52,474 nt of DNA from assembly GCA_029055435.1 (NCBI GenBank), contig JAIDDH010000028.1:1-52474 (forward strand). Reading direction: 5' to 3'. A program made the position numbers and the translations under genes. This DNA is from Acetatifactor sp. Lineage in GTDB: Bacteria > Bacillota > Clostridia > Lachnospirales > Lachnospiraceae. Positions 18,315-26,484 of this stretch are shown here, piece by piece; within the stretch, counting starts at the first letter, position 1, and each line of letters starts with the position of its first letter. Below the pieces are notes generated by a model. It searched no databases. It saw only the letters and a program-made list of their open reading frames with translations, and had not been told where the DNA came from.

Positions 18315-18343
18315 ATTATGCCATTTTCCCTGAGCCTTGTCAA
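18315..18343 (-). promoter_or_regulatory. Internal sigma-A-type promoter upstream of flbD
   Basis: On the minus strand TTGACA (18338-18343), a 17-base spacer and CATAAT (18315-18320) match the vegetative consensus in 11 of 12 positions. It lies in the 108-base gap between flgE and flbD. It would drive flbD-motA-motB and the genes after them. Spotted by eye, not measured. Confidence 0.6.
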
Positions 18344-18364
18344 ATCCCAATTTCAGGGTTCATA

Positions 18365-20092
18365 TTATCTCTTAAGATTGGTCAGCTCCTCAAGCAGCGT
18401 ATCGGATACAGTGATGATACGGCTGTTTGCCTGGAAACCTCTCTGTGTGGTGATCATCGTTGTAAATTCGGTGGACAAATCCACATTACTCATCTCCAGC
18501 TGACCGGTGGACATGTAGCCGCCGTTTGCGGTGATATCCACGCCAATGCCGTCAAACTCACCGGAGTTCAATGTTGCGGAGTAGAGATTGTCTCCCTTCT
18601 TCTCCAGACCGGACGCATTGGCAAAAGCAGCACTTGCAATCTGTCCAAGCAGCTTGGTCATGCCGTTGTCGTAGCTGGCGTAGATCATACCATTGTTCTG
18701 GATGGATACGCCAATCATATCGCCCAGACGACGTCCTGTGCCCAGACCCTCCAGATCGCCGTAGGTAGCGCCGACAGTGGATGTTCCCTTGTTGTCACAC
18801 ATGGAAGTGGCGGACAAGTCAATCTGAATATTGAAAAAGTTCGTGAATCCCTCTCCTAAATCTGCCAGATTAAAGTTTGCCAAGAAGGAAGTGGTGCTGC
18901 CGCCCACGGACATGATATCGCCGTTGTCGCTGTTGTATTGCACCTCATAACCGTAATAAGTACGTCCCGTGGAGTCTTTTCCGGTTCCCAGCGCCTTATC
19001 CAATCCGCCGTATTTTGCGGGATCCCCGATAATATCTGCGATACTGTGGGTCTCCTCCGCTCCCGCTACCTCCACAGGAATCTGCAGGTTCAGGAACTCG
19101 TTCAGAGAGCCCTCGTAGCCGTAAGCCTTGGCAATCTGCTCCAACGCTTTCTGATTCTCAGCAGCCAGTTCCTCTGCATCGGTAGGGGTAGGGGACACGG
19201 TGCTGTAGGGATAGGTGGCATTGCCGGTGGCGTAAACCAGAGGATTGTTGTTTACCAGAAGGTTTCCGCCGGCATCCCATGTGTAATTGTCAGCCAGTTT
19301 AATACTGGTGAGCTTATTCTGTGTCTGGGCAACACCGCCGCCGAACACAGTTTGCTTCTGCTCCTCGGTGAGAGGAACCTCCTTACCCGTGGAATCAAGC
19401 AGTTTGGTGAACTCCAGACTGTATTTGTTCTTCTCGTTTGACTGTCTGAACACGAACTTCGCGGTGTACTCATAACCCAGATTATCATAAATCTTCAGAT
19501 TCACCACCTTGCCGTTAGAGCTGGTCACATCTGTGTCATTCTTATCGATAATGCCGGACATATGCGCTTTTGAAGTAGCCTCAGCGGGATAAGTCATGTT
19601 GACAGCGCTCATGATGCGCAGCGCGGCAACTGTATCCTGTCTGATATCGCCGGTCTCGGGGTCCACACCCCAGCCCATTACATTGTAACCGGTACTGGTC
19701 ATGGCCAGATTACCGGCTCCATCTACATAGAAAGAACCGTCTCTTGTGAAAAAGTTCTCTCTGCCATTACTTACCACGAAGAAATTCTCTCCCGTAATCA
19801 TGATATCAAAAGGATTTCCGGTAGACTGGCTGGAGCCCTGTCCTGTGATATTGACGTTGATTGCGCCGCCTCTTACGCCCAGACCGATCTGTCTTGCATT
19901 GACGCCGCCGGTGCCGGTCACAGGGTTTGCGCCGCTGGCCCGCTGTGTGGTCTGGCTCATCAACTCGCTGAACACCATGGAACTTGATTTAAAAGCGGTG
20001 GTGTTTACGTTTGCGATATTGTTACCGATTACATCCATCCTTGTCTGGTGGGTCTTCAGACCTGCCACACCAGAATACAATGATCTCATCAT
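18365..20092 (-). CDS. flgE: FlgE, flagellar hook protein
   Basis: Subunit of the hook, the universal joint. The 575 residues keep the family N terminus (MRSLYSGVAGLKTHQTRMDV, then GNNIANVNTTAFKSS) and C terminus (DLSTEFTTMITTQRGFQANS), which form the coiled D0 core. The centre is longer than in many hook proteins and includes an Ala/Glu-rich stretch near 290-360. The gene has two adjacent ATGs after an AGGAGGAATAAG ribosome site, so the first Met may be one codon later. It follows a conserved flagellar operon protein. Confidence 0.93.
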   Translation of the reverse strand: MMRSLYSGVAGLKTHQTRMDVIGNNIANVNTTAFKSSSMVFSELMSQTTQRASGANPVTGTGGVNARQIGLGVRGGAINVNITGQGSSQSTGNPFDIMITGENFFVVSNGRENFFTRDGSFYVDGAGNLAMTSTGYNVMGWGVDPETGDIRQDTVAALRIMSAVNMTYPAEATSKAHMSGIIDKNDTDVTSSNGKVVNLKIYDNLGYEYTAKFVFRQSNEKNKYSLEFTKLLDSTGKEVPLTEEQKQTVFGGGVAQTQNKLTSIKLADNYTWDAGGNLLVNNNPLVYATGNATYPYSTVSPTPTDAEELAAENQKALEQIAKAYGYEGSLNEFLNLQIPVEVAGAEETHSIADIIGDPAKYGGLDKALGTGKDSTGRTYYGYEVQYNSDNGDIMSVGGSTTSFLANFNLADLGEGFTNFFNIQIDLSATSMCDNKGTSTVGATYGDLEGLGTGRRLGDMIGVSIQNNGMIYASYDNGMTKLLGQIASAAFANASGLEKKGDNLYSATLNSGEFDGIGVDITANGGYMSTGQLEMSNVDLSTEFTTMITTQRGFQANSRIITVSDTLLEELTNLKR

Positions 20093-20183
20093 AATGCTTA
20101 TTCCTCCTGTTTTGCTGGAGCCGCGTCCCCTCTGTCATTCGGGGACTGCTTTTTGTTCTGTAAGCTTCCTTGTGAGGTCCGGC

Positions 20184-20591
20184 CTACATAATTACCGCTC
20201 CGTTAATATTGGTAAATACATTGTCGTTGGTCTCCGTGCTGTCCATGGCTGTCACAACTGTGCTGTTTGGTATGTTCACGATAAACGCCAGCTCATCCAC
20301 GATGACCAGTGAATCCTTGATCCCCTTCTGTCCTGCCCGGCGGACTCCGTCGTAAAGTCTCTCCATCTGATTGTCACTCAGCTCGATGCCGCGGTCATTT
20401 AATCTGCACGCCGCATGTTTTGAAAATTTGAGCTCCTGTGTCTGTCCCGGCTCCTGCAGAGTTTTCTGTAAAAGCACTTCCTGAAAGGAAACGCCGGAAC
20501 GCTGCACCAGATTGTCAATCTGTTTCGACTGTTTCAGATAGCGGTCCGTCAGCTGCTCGATGGAAAGGAAATTCTGCTTCTGAATATCCAT
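20184..20591 (-). CDS. Conserved flagellar operon protein (TIGR02530 type)
   Basis: A 135-residue protein between flgD and flgE, a position held in many Firmicutes by a conserved protein of unknown biochemical role. It has an N-terminal helix-rich half and a compact C-terminal half with FSKHAACRLNDRGIELS, a basic segment, then IVDELAFIVNIPNSTVVTAMD. The C-terminal strands end in NVFTNINGAVIM. There is no signal peptide or membrane segment. A role in hook assembly, for instance as a chaperone, is only inference from location. Confidence 0.8.
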   Translation of the reverse strand: MDIQKQNFLSIEQLTDRYLKQSKQIDNLVQRSGVSFQEVLLQKTLQEPGQTQELKFSKHAACRLNDRGIELSDNQMERLYDGVRRAGQKGIKDSLVIVDELAFIVNIPNSTVVTAMDSTETNDNVFTNINGAVIM

Positions 20592-20628
20592 ATTCCTTCC
20601 TCCCGTTTGTCACATCCTGTGCCGGTTA

Positions 20629-21330
20629 CTACTCTTCTCCGTCCTCTTCCGCGCCGCTCACTTCTTCGTCGTCGCCGCTCTGGTCTCCCATTCTGGCTCT
20701 GACTTCCTTAGCCTTCTCGATGTACTCATTGAGCTTGGTCACTACATCCTTGGCGATGAAGGACTTCTCGTAATCGTTCATCTCGTTATAAATCTTTTCC
20801 AGCTCGTCGATAGATTTCAGATCCGACTCATCCACAGCGTTTACATGAGGCAGCTTCTGGATTGCAGTCACAAAATCCTCCGCCTTGTTGTAAGCGTCGA
20901 TATACTCCTTATCCACCACGGTATCCAGATCATCCATGGAGTACAGGGATTCGTTGATAGACAGATATGCCTTGCCATTCTCGTACACAACATAGTCTAC
21001 TTTGCCGTATACATACTTTGACTCGCCCGTGGAACCTGTGGTCTTGATATAGACCTCCTTGCCTACCAGCTGGCTTGCGCGCTGTAAATCCATGCTCGCC
21101 GACATGTTCTGCAGCTGTTCTACCTGTGAGAACTGTGCATACTGGGAAATATACTCCGTGTTGGAGGTGGGCTCCAGAGGATCCTGATACCTCATCTGCG
21201 CTACCAGAAGCTGCAGAAACGCATCCTTATCCATGCCATTGCTGGAAGCATTCGCTTTTTTCAGGGAATTCTGTGATTCCGTCTCCACGATCTGACCGTT
21301 TTTTACCGGTGCCATCAATGCCATATACAT
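20629..21330 (-). CDS. flgD: FlgD, hook-capping scaffold protein
   Basis: Scaffold that caps the growing hook and is exported by the flagellar apparatus. The conserved N-terminal region is clear: DAFLQLLVAQMRYQDPLEP followed by YISQYAQFSQVEQLQNM. After the core the protein departs from the usual FlgD form. About residues 155-212 form a helical segment with the pattern LPHVNAVDESDLKSIDELEK, similar to three-helix repeats of surface proteins. The last 20 residues are very acidic. Two Mets lie at the start, and residue 3 is an alternative. fliK precedes it by 55 bases. Confidence 0.88.
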   Translation of the reverse strand: MYMALMAPVKNGQIVETESQNSLKKANASSNGMDKDAFLQLLVAQMRYQDPLEPTSNTEYISQYAQFSQVEQLQNMSASMDLQRASQLVGKEVYIKTTGSTGESKYVYGKVDYVVYENGKAYLSINESLYSMDDLDTVVDKEYIDAYNKAEDFVTAIQKLPHVNAVDESDLKSIDELEKIYNEMNDYEKSFIAKDVVTKLNEYIEKAKEVRARMGDQSGDDEEVSGAEEDGEE

Positions 21331-21385
21331 CTCTCCTTTCTAATTAATGATTTTGTTACATAATATACTGCTTATGCCTTATCGG

Positions 21386-22741
21386 TTACGCGGTGAAATC
21401 CACCGTGCCGCCGTTTGCAGCCATCATCTCGACAGCCAGCCGATCCTCCGGCTCCATCTCCTCCGCAAACTGCGCATCTTCCACGCTGTCCAGGCTGAGT
21501 CTCCTGGCTCTGGGACGTTTGCCCTCCGCCGTCTCCTGAGGCTGTCTGCCTCTGCCCTGCTCCAGATTCTGCTCAAACTGATGAGTCTGCACAGTGACCT
21601 CAATGGCCTCTACCTTGACTCCCTGCTCCTCGAAGCTCTCCTTGAGCTGAACCATCTGGCTCTCCAGCGCAGCCTTTACAGCTTCGTTCTGTGCGATAAA
21701 GTTTGCCGTGAGCATGCCGCCCTTTGCAGCCACCTGAATCTGCAAGGTTCCCAGATTTGCGGGGTGAAGCTGCATCTCAAGACTGGACACATCAGGTTTC
21801 ACCTGAACCTTCATGTACTCCATAATCTGCCGCATCATATCCTGCGCATCCACATCCGCAGCTTCATGGGCTGTCTGGACATTCTCCGTCTGAGGCTGGA
21901 AATTATTGTCCTGAATAGCCTGCAAAATCGGATTTCCCGTTCCTTCATGGGACGTCCCGCTCTTTTCCTGCCCGGACTCTCCGGCATCTCTGCCATCCTG
22001 ACTCCGCTGTGCTTCAGGAACAATCTGAGCCGTCTCCTCAGGCTGTGCATCGCCTGAAAGCTGCGGCATCGAAACGTCGTCCGTGTCCTTCTGCACCGTG
22101 ATGTCCACGAGAGGTTCTCCCGTCTCTTCAACAACCTGCTGTGCATCAGCTACAGTCTGCAACAGTTGTTCCGGTGTCAGCTCCAATTTCTCGCTGCTTA
22201 CCTCCAGCGCTGCCCGACCCTGCTCCATGAGCATCCGGTAATCCGCACACAACTGTTCGTCGGTGAGAAGTGAAAAGGTATCCTGCACACCACCCACCTC
22301 CAGAAGCAGAGCGCTCAAATTCTCCGGCTGCAGTAAATCCGCGGGCTCCAGATTCATCTCGCCCATGAGCTCCTGCACCGATTCCACCGGAATTTCAAAG
22401 GTATCCGCAATCTGCTGAATCAGATCCTGTGCAGCTGTCGCAACCACCTCCATGACACTCTCCAGCTCTTCTTCGGTGGGTTCGCCCCTTGACACATTAT
22501 CGACTTCCTTCTCCCGAAGGCTCTTGCCGGATTGTTCCCCGGCTCTCAGAGCATCCTCCCGGGCTGCCTGCGCGCTGTCCTTCCCTGATGTCTGTCCCTT
22601 CTGCGGCGCCGTCTTGGTCTCGTTCGTCTGGCCGTTAAAGATGGTCTTGAAAGCGTCGTCTCCGGTCTTTGCCGATGCTTTTCCCGCGTATACACCGGAA
22701 TTCATCACCGCTCCCACATCTTTTACTGACGTAGTTTTCAT
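21386..22741 (-). CDS. fliK: FliK, hook-length control protein
   Basis: Secreted molecular ruler that ends hook growth by acting on FlhB. The 451 residues have a long, polar, low-complexity N-terminal part and the conserved C-terminal domain (about 320-410) recognisable from LEMQLHPANLGTLQIQV and FIAQNEAVKAALESQ. The length and variable middle are typical. The ATG has AAAGGAGGAAAACC upstream. The 135-base leader before it contains a sigma-D-like promoter and hairpins. Confidence 0.9.
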   Translation of the reverse strand: MKTTSVKDVGAVMNSGVYAGKASAKTGDDAFKTIFNGQTNETKTAPQKGQTSGKDSAQAAREDALRAGEQSGKSLREKEVDNVSRGEPTEEELESVMEVVATAAQDLIQQIADTFEIPVESVQELMGEMNLEPADLLQPENLSALLLEVGGVQDTFSLLTDEQLCADYRMLMEQGRAALEVSSEKLELTPEQLLQTVADAQQVVEETGEPLVDITVQKDTDDVSMPQLSGDAQPEETAQIVPEAQRSQDGRDAGESGQEKSGTSHEGTGNPILQAIQDNNFQPQTENVQTAHEAADVDAQDMMRQIMEYMKVQVKPDVSSLEMQLHPANLGTLQIQVAAKGGMLTANFIAQNEAVKAALESQMVQLKESFEEQGVKVEAIEVTVQTHQFEQNLEQGRGRQPQETAEGKRPRARRLSLDSVEDAQFAEEMEPEDRLAVEMMAANGGTVDFTA

Positions 22742-22814
22742 GGTTTTCCTCCTTTCTATAAGATTTTGTGTATTCCAACGACATAATTTATTCGGCCAAA
22801 TAATTTATGCCGCT

Positions 22815-22845
22815 GTATATACCATGCCAAAGCATGGGATATACC
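22815..22845 (-). other. 5' leader hairpin upstream of fliK
   Basis: On the minus strand GGTATATCCCATGC pairs with GGCATGGTATATAC around a short loop, with one mismatch. It begins one or two bases after the start site predicted for the sigma-D-like promoter at 22853-22879, so it would be at the extreme 5' end of that transcript. A second AT-rich imperfect hairpin follows near 22786-22810. It could protect the RNA or control fliK translation. Confidence 0.5.
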
Positions 22846-22852
22846 AATTTTT

Positions 22853-22879
22853 ATATCGGATTCCCCGCCCTGATTCTTA
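22853..22879 (-). promoter_or_regulatory. Candidate sigma-D (FliA-type) promoter for fliK
   Basis: On the minus strand TAAG (22876-22879), 15 bases, then TCCGATAT (22853-22860). The sigma-D/sigma-28 consensus is TAAA-N15-GCCGATAT, so one base differs in each element and the spacing fits. The -35 element overlaps the stop codon of the preceding gene. This is the only such match I found by eye in the minus-strand gaps. Confidence 0.55.
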
Positions 22880-23752
22880 AGATTTGGGCTTCATAATTTT
22901 CACGACCTTTGCGGCAAGCTCGGCGTCCATGGCAGCAAGAATATCTGCCCGTTTCTCCGCCGATATAGACTCCAATATCTCCGCCACCAGATTCAGGTCC
23001 TTATCCATCTTTTCGATGATACCCGCCGCAGCTTTAGGTTTCATCTGCGCGAAGGTGTTTGCGAAATCCTGCACCTCCTTATCGGCCTCGGTCTGCGTCA
23101 CCACCTGCTTATAGAGATACTCCGCCGTGGCAGGGTCCATAGCTTCATAATACTTCTGATACTCCTCCGCGCCGGGACCGTTCTCCGCATAGATGACCTC
23201 CTCGTAGAACTCCGTGCGGATACGCTGAAACTCCACCTGTCTCTGCTCAAAGGGCTGCAGACGCAAAACTTCCGCTTTCAGAGTGTCCAGCTCCGAGTCC
23301 TTCTCCTTGGATTCCTTCTGAGCCTGCTCCAGCTGTCTCTCAAGCACTGCAATCTGATCCACCGCATCCCGCAGACTGGTATAGCCGCCGTAGCTCTCCC
23401 CATTAGTAGTCTCAGTCAGAGACGTCCCGGGCAAAATCTTATTGAGCACGGGAACATCCTTCAAAACTGGAGTCAGCACGGAACTGCCAAATCCGCCCAC
23501 ATCCATCTTGACCACCACACCAATGACCACCAGCCAGAGCAATACGATAAAAACAGTTGTCAGGAAAGTGGCAAAACCGCTGGTCTCCTCGTCCTCCGCA
23601 AGCTCATCCGCCCGCTTTGCAATCTCCTTCGCCCTGCGCTTAGCTTCCTTTTTCTGCGCCTTCTGGTCGTTCTTAAATTTCCGCTTCTCTTCCTGGAGCC
23701 TCTTTTTCTCCGCCGCAGTATCTATCTCCTGCGTATTCATTTCCTTTGCCAT
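22877..23752 (-). CDS. MotE/YlxF-like flagellar membrane protein
   Basis: A 291-residue protein in the slot between fliJ and fliK held by YlxF in Bacillus. It has a highly charged Lys/Glu/Ala N terminus (about 1-55), one membrane helix (about 58-82, FLTTVFIVLLWLVVIGVVVK), a coiled coil (about 125-170), and a C-terminal domain like the MgtE N domain, with IIEKMDKDLNLVAEILESI and RADILAAMDAELAAKV. MotE in Sinorhizobium is a chaperone for a periplasmic motility protein (established there). The role in Firmicutes is not defined. Confidence 0.78.
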   Translation of the reverse strand: MAKEMNTQEIDTAAEKKRLQEEKRKFKNDQKAQKKEAKRRAKEIAKRADELAEDEETSGFATFLTTVFIVLLWLVVIGVVVKMDVGGFGSSVLTPVLKDVPVLNKILPGTSLTETTNGESYGGYTSLRDAVDQIAVLERQLEQAQKESKEKDSELDTLKAEVLRLQPFEQRQVEFQRIRTEFYEEVIYAENGPGAEEYQKYYEAMDPATAEYLYKQVVTQTEADKEVQDFANTFAQMKPKAAAGIIEKMDKDLNLVAEILESISAEKRADILAAMDAELAAKVVKIMKPKS

Positions 23753-23758
23753 ATCGTC

Positions 23759-24208
23759 TTACACCTCTTGTTTCTGACCGTAGGTGTAGCTGGTCAGCTC
23801 ATCTATTACCTTGCTCTCCTCACGGTTCAACTCCCGCACAAACTCATCGAAAGCTTTCTCCCTCAGAGTCTCCTGTGTCTTTCTCTCCTGCATGGCCACC
23901 TTCATACGCTCTCTTGCGTTCTCCAGCTTACGTCTGGCGTTCTCCACCTGCACATGCTGTTCCGCAATATAACCGTCCATGGTGAGGATAGCATTCTGAT
24001 TGGTCTCTATCTCCCGCACGTTCAAAACGCCGTTTAAGAGAGTCCTGGCCAATTCCTCATACTCTCTCTTTCTGGCCTGAAGCCCAAAGAGCTTCTCCTC
24101 CTCCTCATCCAAAAGCATCTTGGCCGTGGAAAATTCCTGTTTGGCCATATCTTCCATCTTCAGTTTGATATTCAGTACATTCTGCAGCCTGTAACGAAAC
24201 TTCGCCAT
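23759..24208 (-). CDS. fliJ: FliJ, flagellar export chaperone/ATPase stalk
   Basis: Coiled-coil protein that sits in the centre of the FliI ring and links it to FlhA. The 149 residues are almost entirely helical, with heptad-like Leu, Glu and Lys spacing, starting MAKFRYRLQNVLNIKLKMED, which is typical of FliJ. Length is normal. It follows fliI by 35 bases and precedes the MotE-like gene by six. Confidence 0.9.
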   Translation of the reverse strand: MAKFRYRLQNVLNIKLKMEDMAKQEFSTAKMLLDEEEEKLFGLQARKREYEELARTLLNGVLNVREIETNQNAILTMDGYIAEQHVQVENARRKLENARERMKVAMQERKTQETLREKAFDEFVRELNREESKVIDELTSYTYGQKQEV

Positions 24209-24243
24209 CTGTCACTCCTAAACCGCGCTCCGTCCGCAGACCT

Positions 24244-25560
24244 CTACTCAAATATGGCCTGCATCCTGCGTGAGCTGTCCTCAAAATCAACCTTCTCTTC
24301 CGTCTCCTGACACAAGAATTCGTTGACCTCATCGATCTTGCTGATGGCATAATCGATAGAGGGATTGCTGCCACTCTTATAAGCGCCGATATTAATCAAA
24401 TCCTCGGCCTCATTATAGGTGGCAAGCACATTTCTGAGTTTCCCCGCCGCCTGCTTGTGTTCCTTGTCGGCTATCTGGCTCATGCATCGGGAAATACTCT
24501 GCAGCACATCCACAGCAGGATAGTGATTTCTGTGAGCCAGTTTTCTGTCCAGCACGATATGTCCGTCCAGAATACTGCGGGCCGTATCCGTAATCGGCTC
24601 GTTAAAGTCATCTCCATCCACCAGCACCGTGTAAAGCCCGGTGATGGAGCCCCGGGAATCTCGTCCCGCCCGCTCCAAAAGCTTTGGCATCTCGGAGTAC
24701 ACACTGGGAGGATAACCTCTGGTCACAGGCGGCTCTCCGCTGGCCAGACCAATCTCTCTCTGTGCCATGGAAAAACGGGTCAGGGAGTCCATCATGAGCA
24801 GCACATCCTTGCCCTGATCCCTGAAATATTCCGCGATGGCTGTGGCCGTTCTAGCCGCCATCTTGCGCTCCAGAGCCGGACGGTCCGAAGTAGCTACCAC
24901 CACCACAGAGCGCCTCATACCCTCCTCGCCCAAATCTCTCTCTATAAATTCGCGCACCTCTCTGCCTCGCTCTCCGATCAGAGCAATGACATTGATGTCC
25001 GCCTTCGTATTTCTCGCAAACATACCCATCAGTGTGGATTTTCCCACGCCGGAACCGGCAAAGATACCTATTCGCTGTCCCTTGCCGATGGTGATCAGGC
25101 CGTCCACCGCGCGCACGCCCAGGGATAATATCTCGTCGATGATGGCACGGCTCATGGGATCGGGCGGATTGGCGTCCACAGGATACTCAACCCCCGTCAC
25201 TTCACTGCCGTCCGCAGGTCTTCCCAGTCCGTTCAGCGTCTTGCCCAAAAGAGTGTCGCTCACGGTGACTGTCAGGGGATATCCCGTGTTTTCCACGATA
25301 CATCCCAGCCCTACGCCCTCCACATTGTCATAGGGCATAAGCAGGGTCTTCTTGTCCTTAAATCCCACCACCTCAGCCAATATGGGCGCATACCCCAGTT
25401 CCTTGTCGGGGAGAATTCTGCACAAATCCCCGAGTCTGGCATCCGGCCCTGCGGATTCGATGGTGAGTCCCACCATGTTCACGACCTTTCCCAGCCTGCG
25501 AAAACAAGGACGTTCTATCAATTTAGTGTATTTTTCAAAATGAATCTCGGGCGCTTCCAA
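24244..25560 (-). CDS. fliI: FliI, flagellar export ATPase
   Basis: Hexameric ATPase related to F1 beta subunits that prepares substrates for the export gate. The 438 residues have a Walker A motif GSGVGKST at about 169-176, Walker B in LLMMDSLTRFSMAQ, and the signature GYPPSVYSEMPKLLERAG. The start is TTG (25558-25560), with GGAGG five bases upstream. It lies 30 bases after fliH, its regulator. Confidence 0.94.
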   Translation of the reverse strand: MEAPEIHFEKYTKLIERPCFRRLGKVVNMVGLTIESAGPDARLGDLCRILPDKELGYAPILAEVVGFKDKKTLLMPYDNVEGVGLGCIVENTGYPLTVTVSDTLLGKTLNGLGRPADGSEVTGVEYPVDANPPDPMSRAIIDEILSLGVRAVDGLITIGKGQRIGIFAGSGVGKSTLMGMFARNTKADINVIALIGERGREVREFIERDLGEEGMRRSVVVVATSDRPALERKMAARTATAIAEYFRDQGKDVLLMMDSLTRFSMAQREIGLASGEPPVTRGYPPSVYSEMPKLLERAGRDSRGSITGLYTVLVDGDDFNEPITDTARSILDGHIVLDRKLAHRNHYPAVDVLQSISRCMSQIADKEHKQAAGKLRNVLATYNEAEDLINIGAYKSGSNPSIDYAISKIDEVNEFLCQETEEKVDFEDSSRRMQAIFE

Positions 25561-25590
25561 GGGAACCTCCGTTTTGATGATTAAGAAAAA

Positions 25591-26484
25591 TCAATGTTTC
25601 TCATAAGATAAAAGTTTTAATTTCTGTGCAAGCTCCGAAAGCTGAGTTCCCAGACCGCAGTCATAGATACCGCCCTCGGTCTCTATCATACACTCATTAT
25701 GCTGCAGAGTGATATCCTCCACAAGTTCCAGCGTGGCATTGGGGGAAGCAAGCGCCTCTGTGAGCGTTTTTTTCTCCATACTCACATAGGGATAATCCTC
25801 CGCGGACACATGTACCAGAAAATCTCGGCCCTCGACCTGTCGCACCGTGGCGGCAATCAGATTCATGAGAATTCCCCGATACGAAGAAAGCTCTACCTGA
25901 AAGAGATGCTCATACACTCCGGTAATCGCATCTACAAACCGGGGTTCTAACTGCTCTACAAACCCCTCATATTCCGCCTCCATGGCCTGCAGTCTCTCCT
26001 TCAGTGCCTGCTCTTTCCTGGCAAGCTCCATCTCCGCCTGATGCATTCCCTCCTGATAGCCCTGCTGTCTGGCCTGCACGGTGATAGACTCCCTTGCCGC
26101 CTCCGCCTGAGCCCTGGCATCAGACAATATCTGCTCCGCCTGAGCCTCGGCCTGCTCTCTGGCCTGAGCCAGCAATTCCTCCGCCTCCTGCTGTGCATCG
26201 GACAATATCTGCTCCCTGTCAGCATTGGTATTGGCTTTAATGACATTGCTGCCTCCCTCATCATCTGAGAGAAGCCCTTCCACCTGTTCTGCGGACAGCC
26301 CGGCCATAAAACCATCTTCTGAACCGTCCTCGTCTCCCATGGAACCCGCCTGCGCCTCCAGCGCCATCTTCTGGGCTAGTTCTTCAATGCGGCGGGCCGC
26401 CAGGTCGTTGCTGTCAATCACACGTCTTTCGTCATTCTGCACATTGGCAAAACCCACTTTTAACAGATTATTCCTAGACCACAA
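25591..26484 (-). CDS. fliH: FliH, export ATPase regulator
   Basis: Binds and restrains FliI and links it to the C ring. The protein has a central Ala/Glu/Gln-rich coiled coil (ELLAQAREQAEAQAEQI) and a C-terminal globular domain like the V/F-ATPase peripheral stalk. An ATG at 26526 would overlap fliG by 53 bases and its GGAGG is too close to be usable. I prefer the TTG at 26482-26484, preceded by GGAGGTGA with good spacing, giving about 297 residues beginning with WSRNNLLKVGFANV. Confidence 0.88.
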   Translation of the reverse strand: MWSRNNLLKVGFANVQNDERRVIDSNDLAARRIEELAQKMALEAQAGSMGDEDGSEDGFMAGLSAEQVEGLLSDDEGGSNVIKANTNADREQILSDAQQEAEELLAQAREQAEAQAEQILSDARAQAEAARESITVQARQQGYQEGMHQAEMELARKEQALKERLQAMEAEYEGFVEQLEPRFVDAITGVYEHLFQVELSSYRGILMNLIAATVRQVEGRDFLVHVSAEDYPYVSMEKKTLTEALASPNATLELVEDITLQHNECMIETEGGIYDCGLGTQLSELAQKLKLLSYEKH

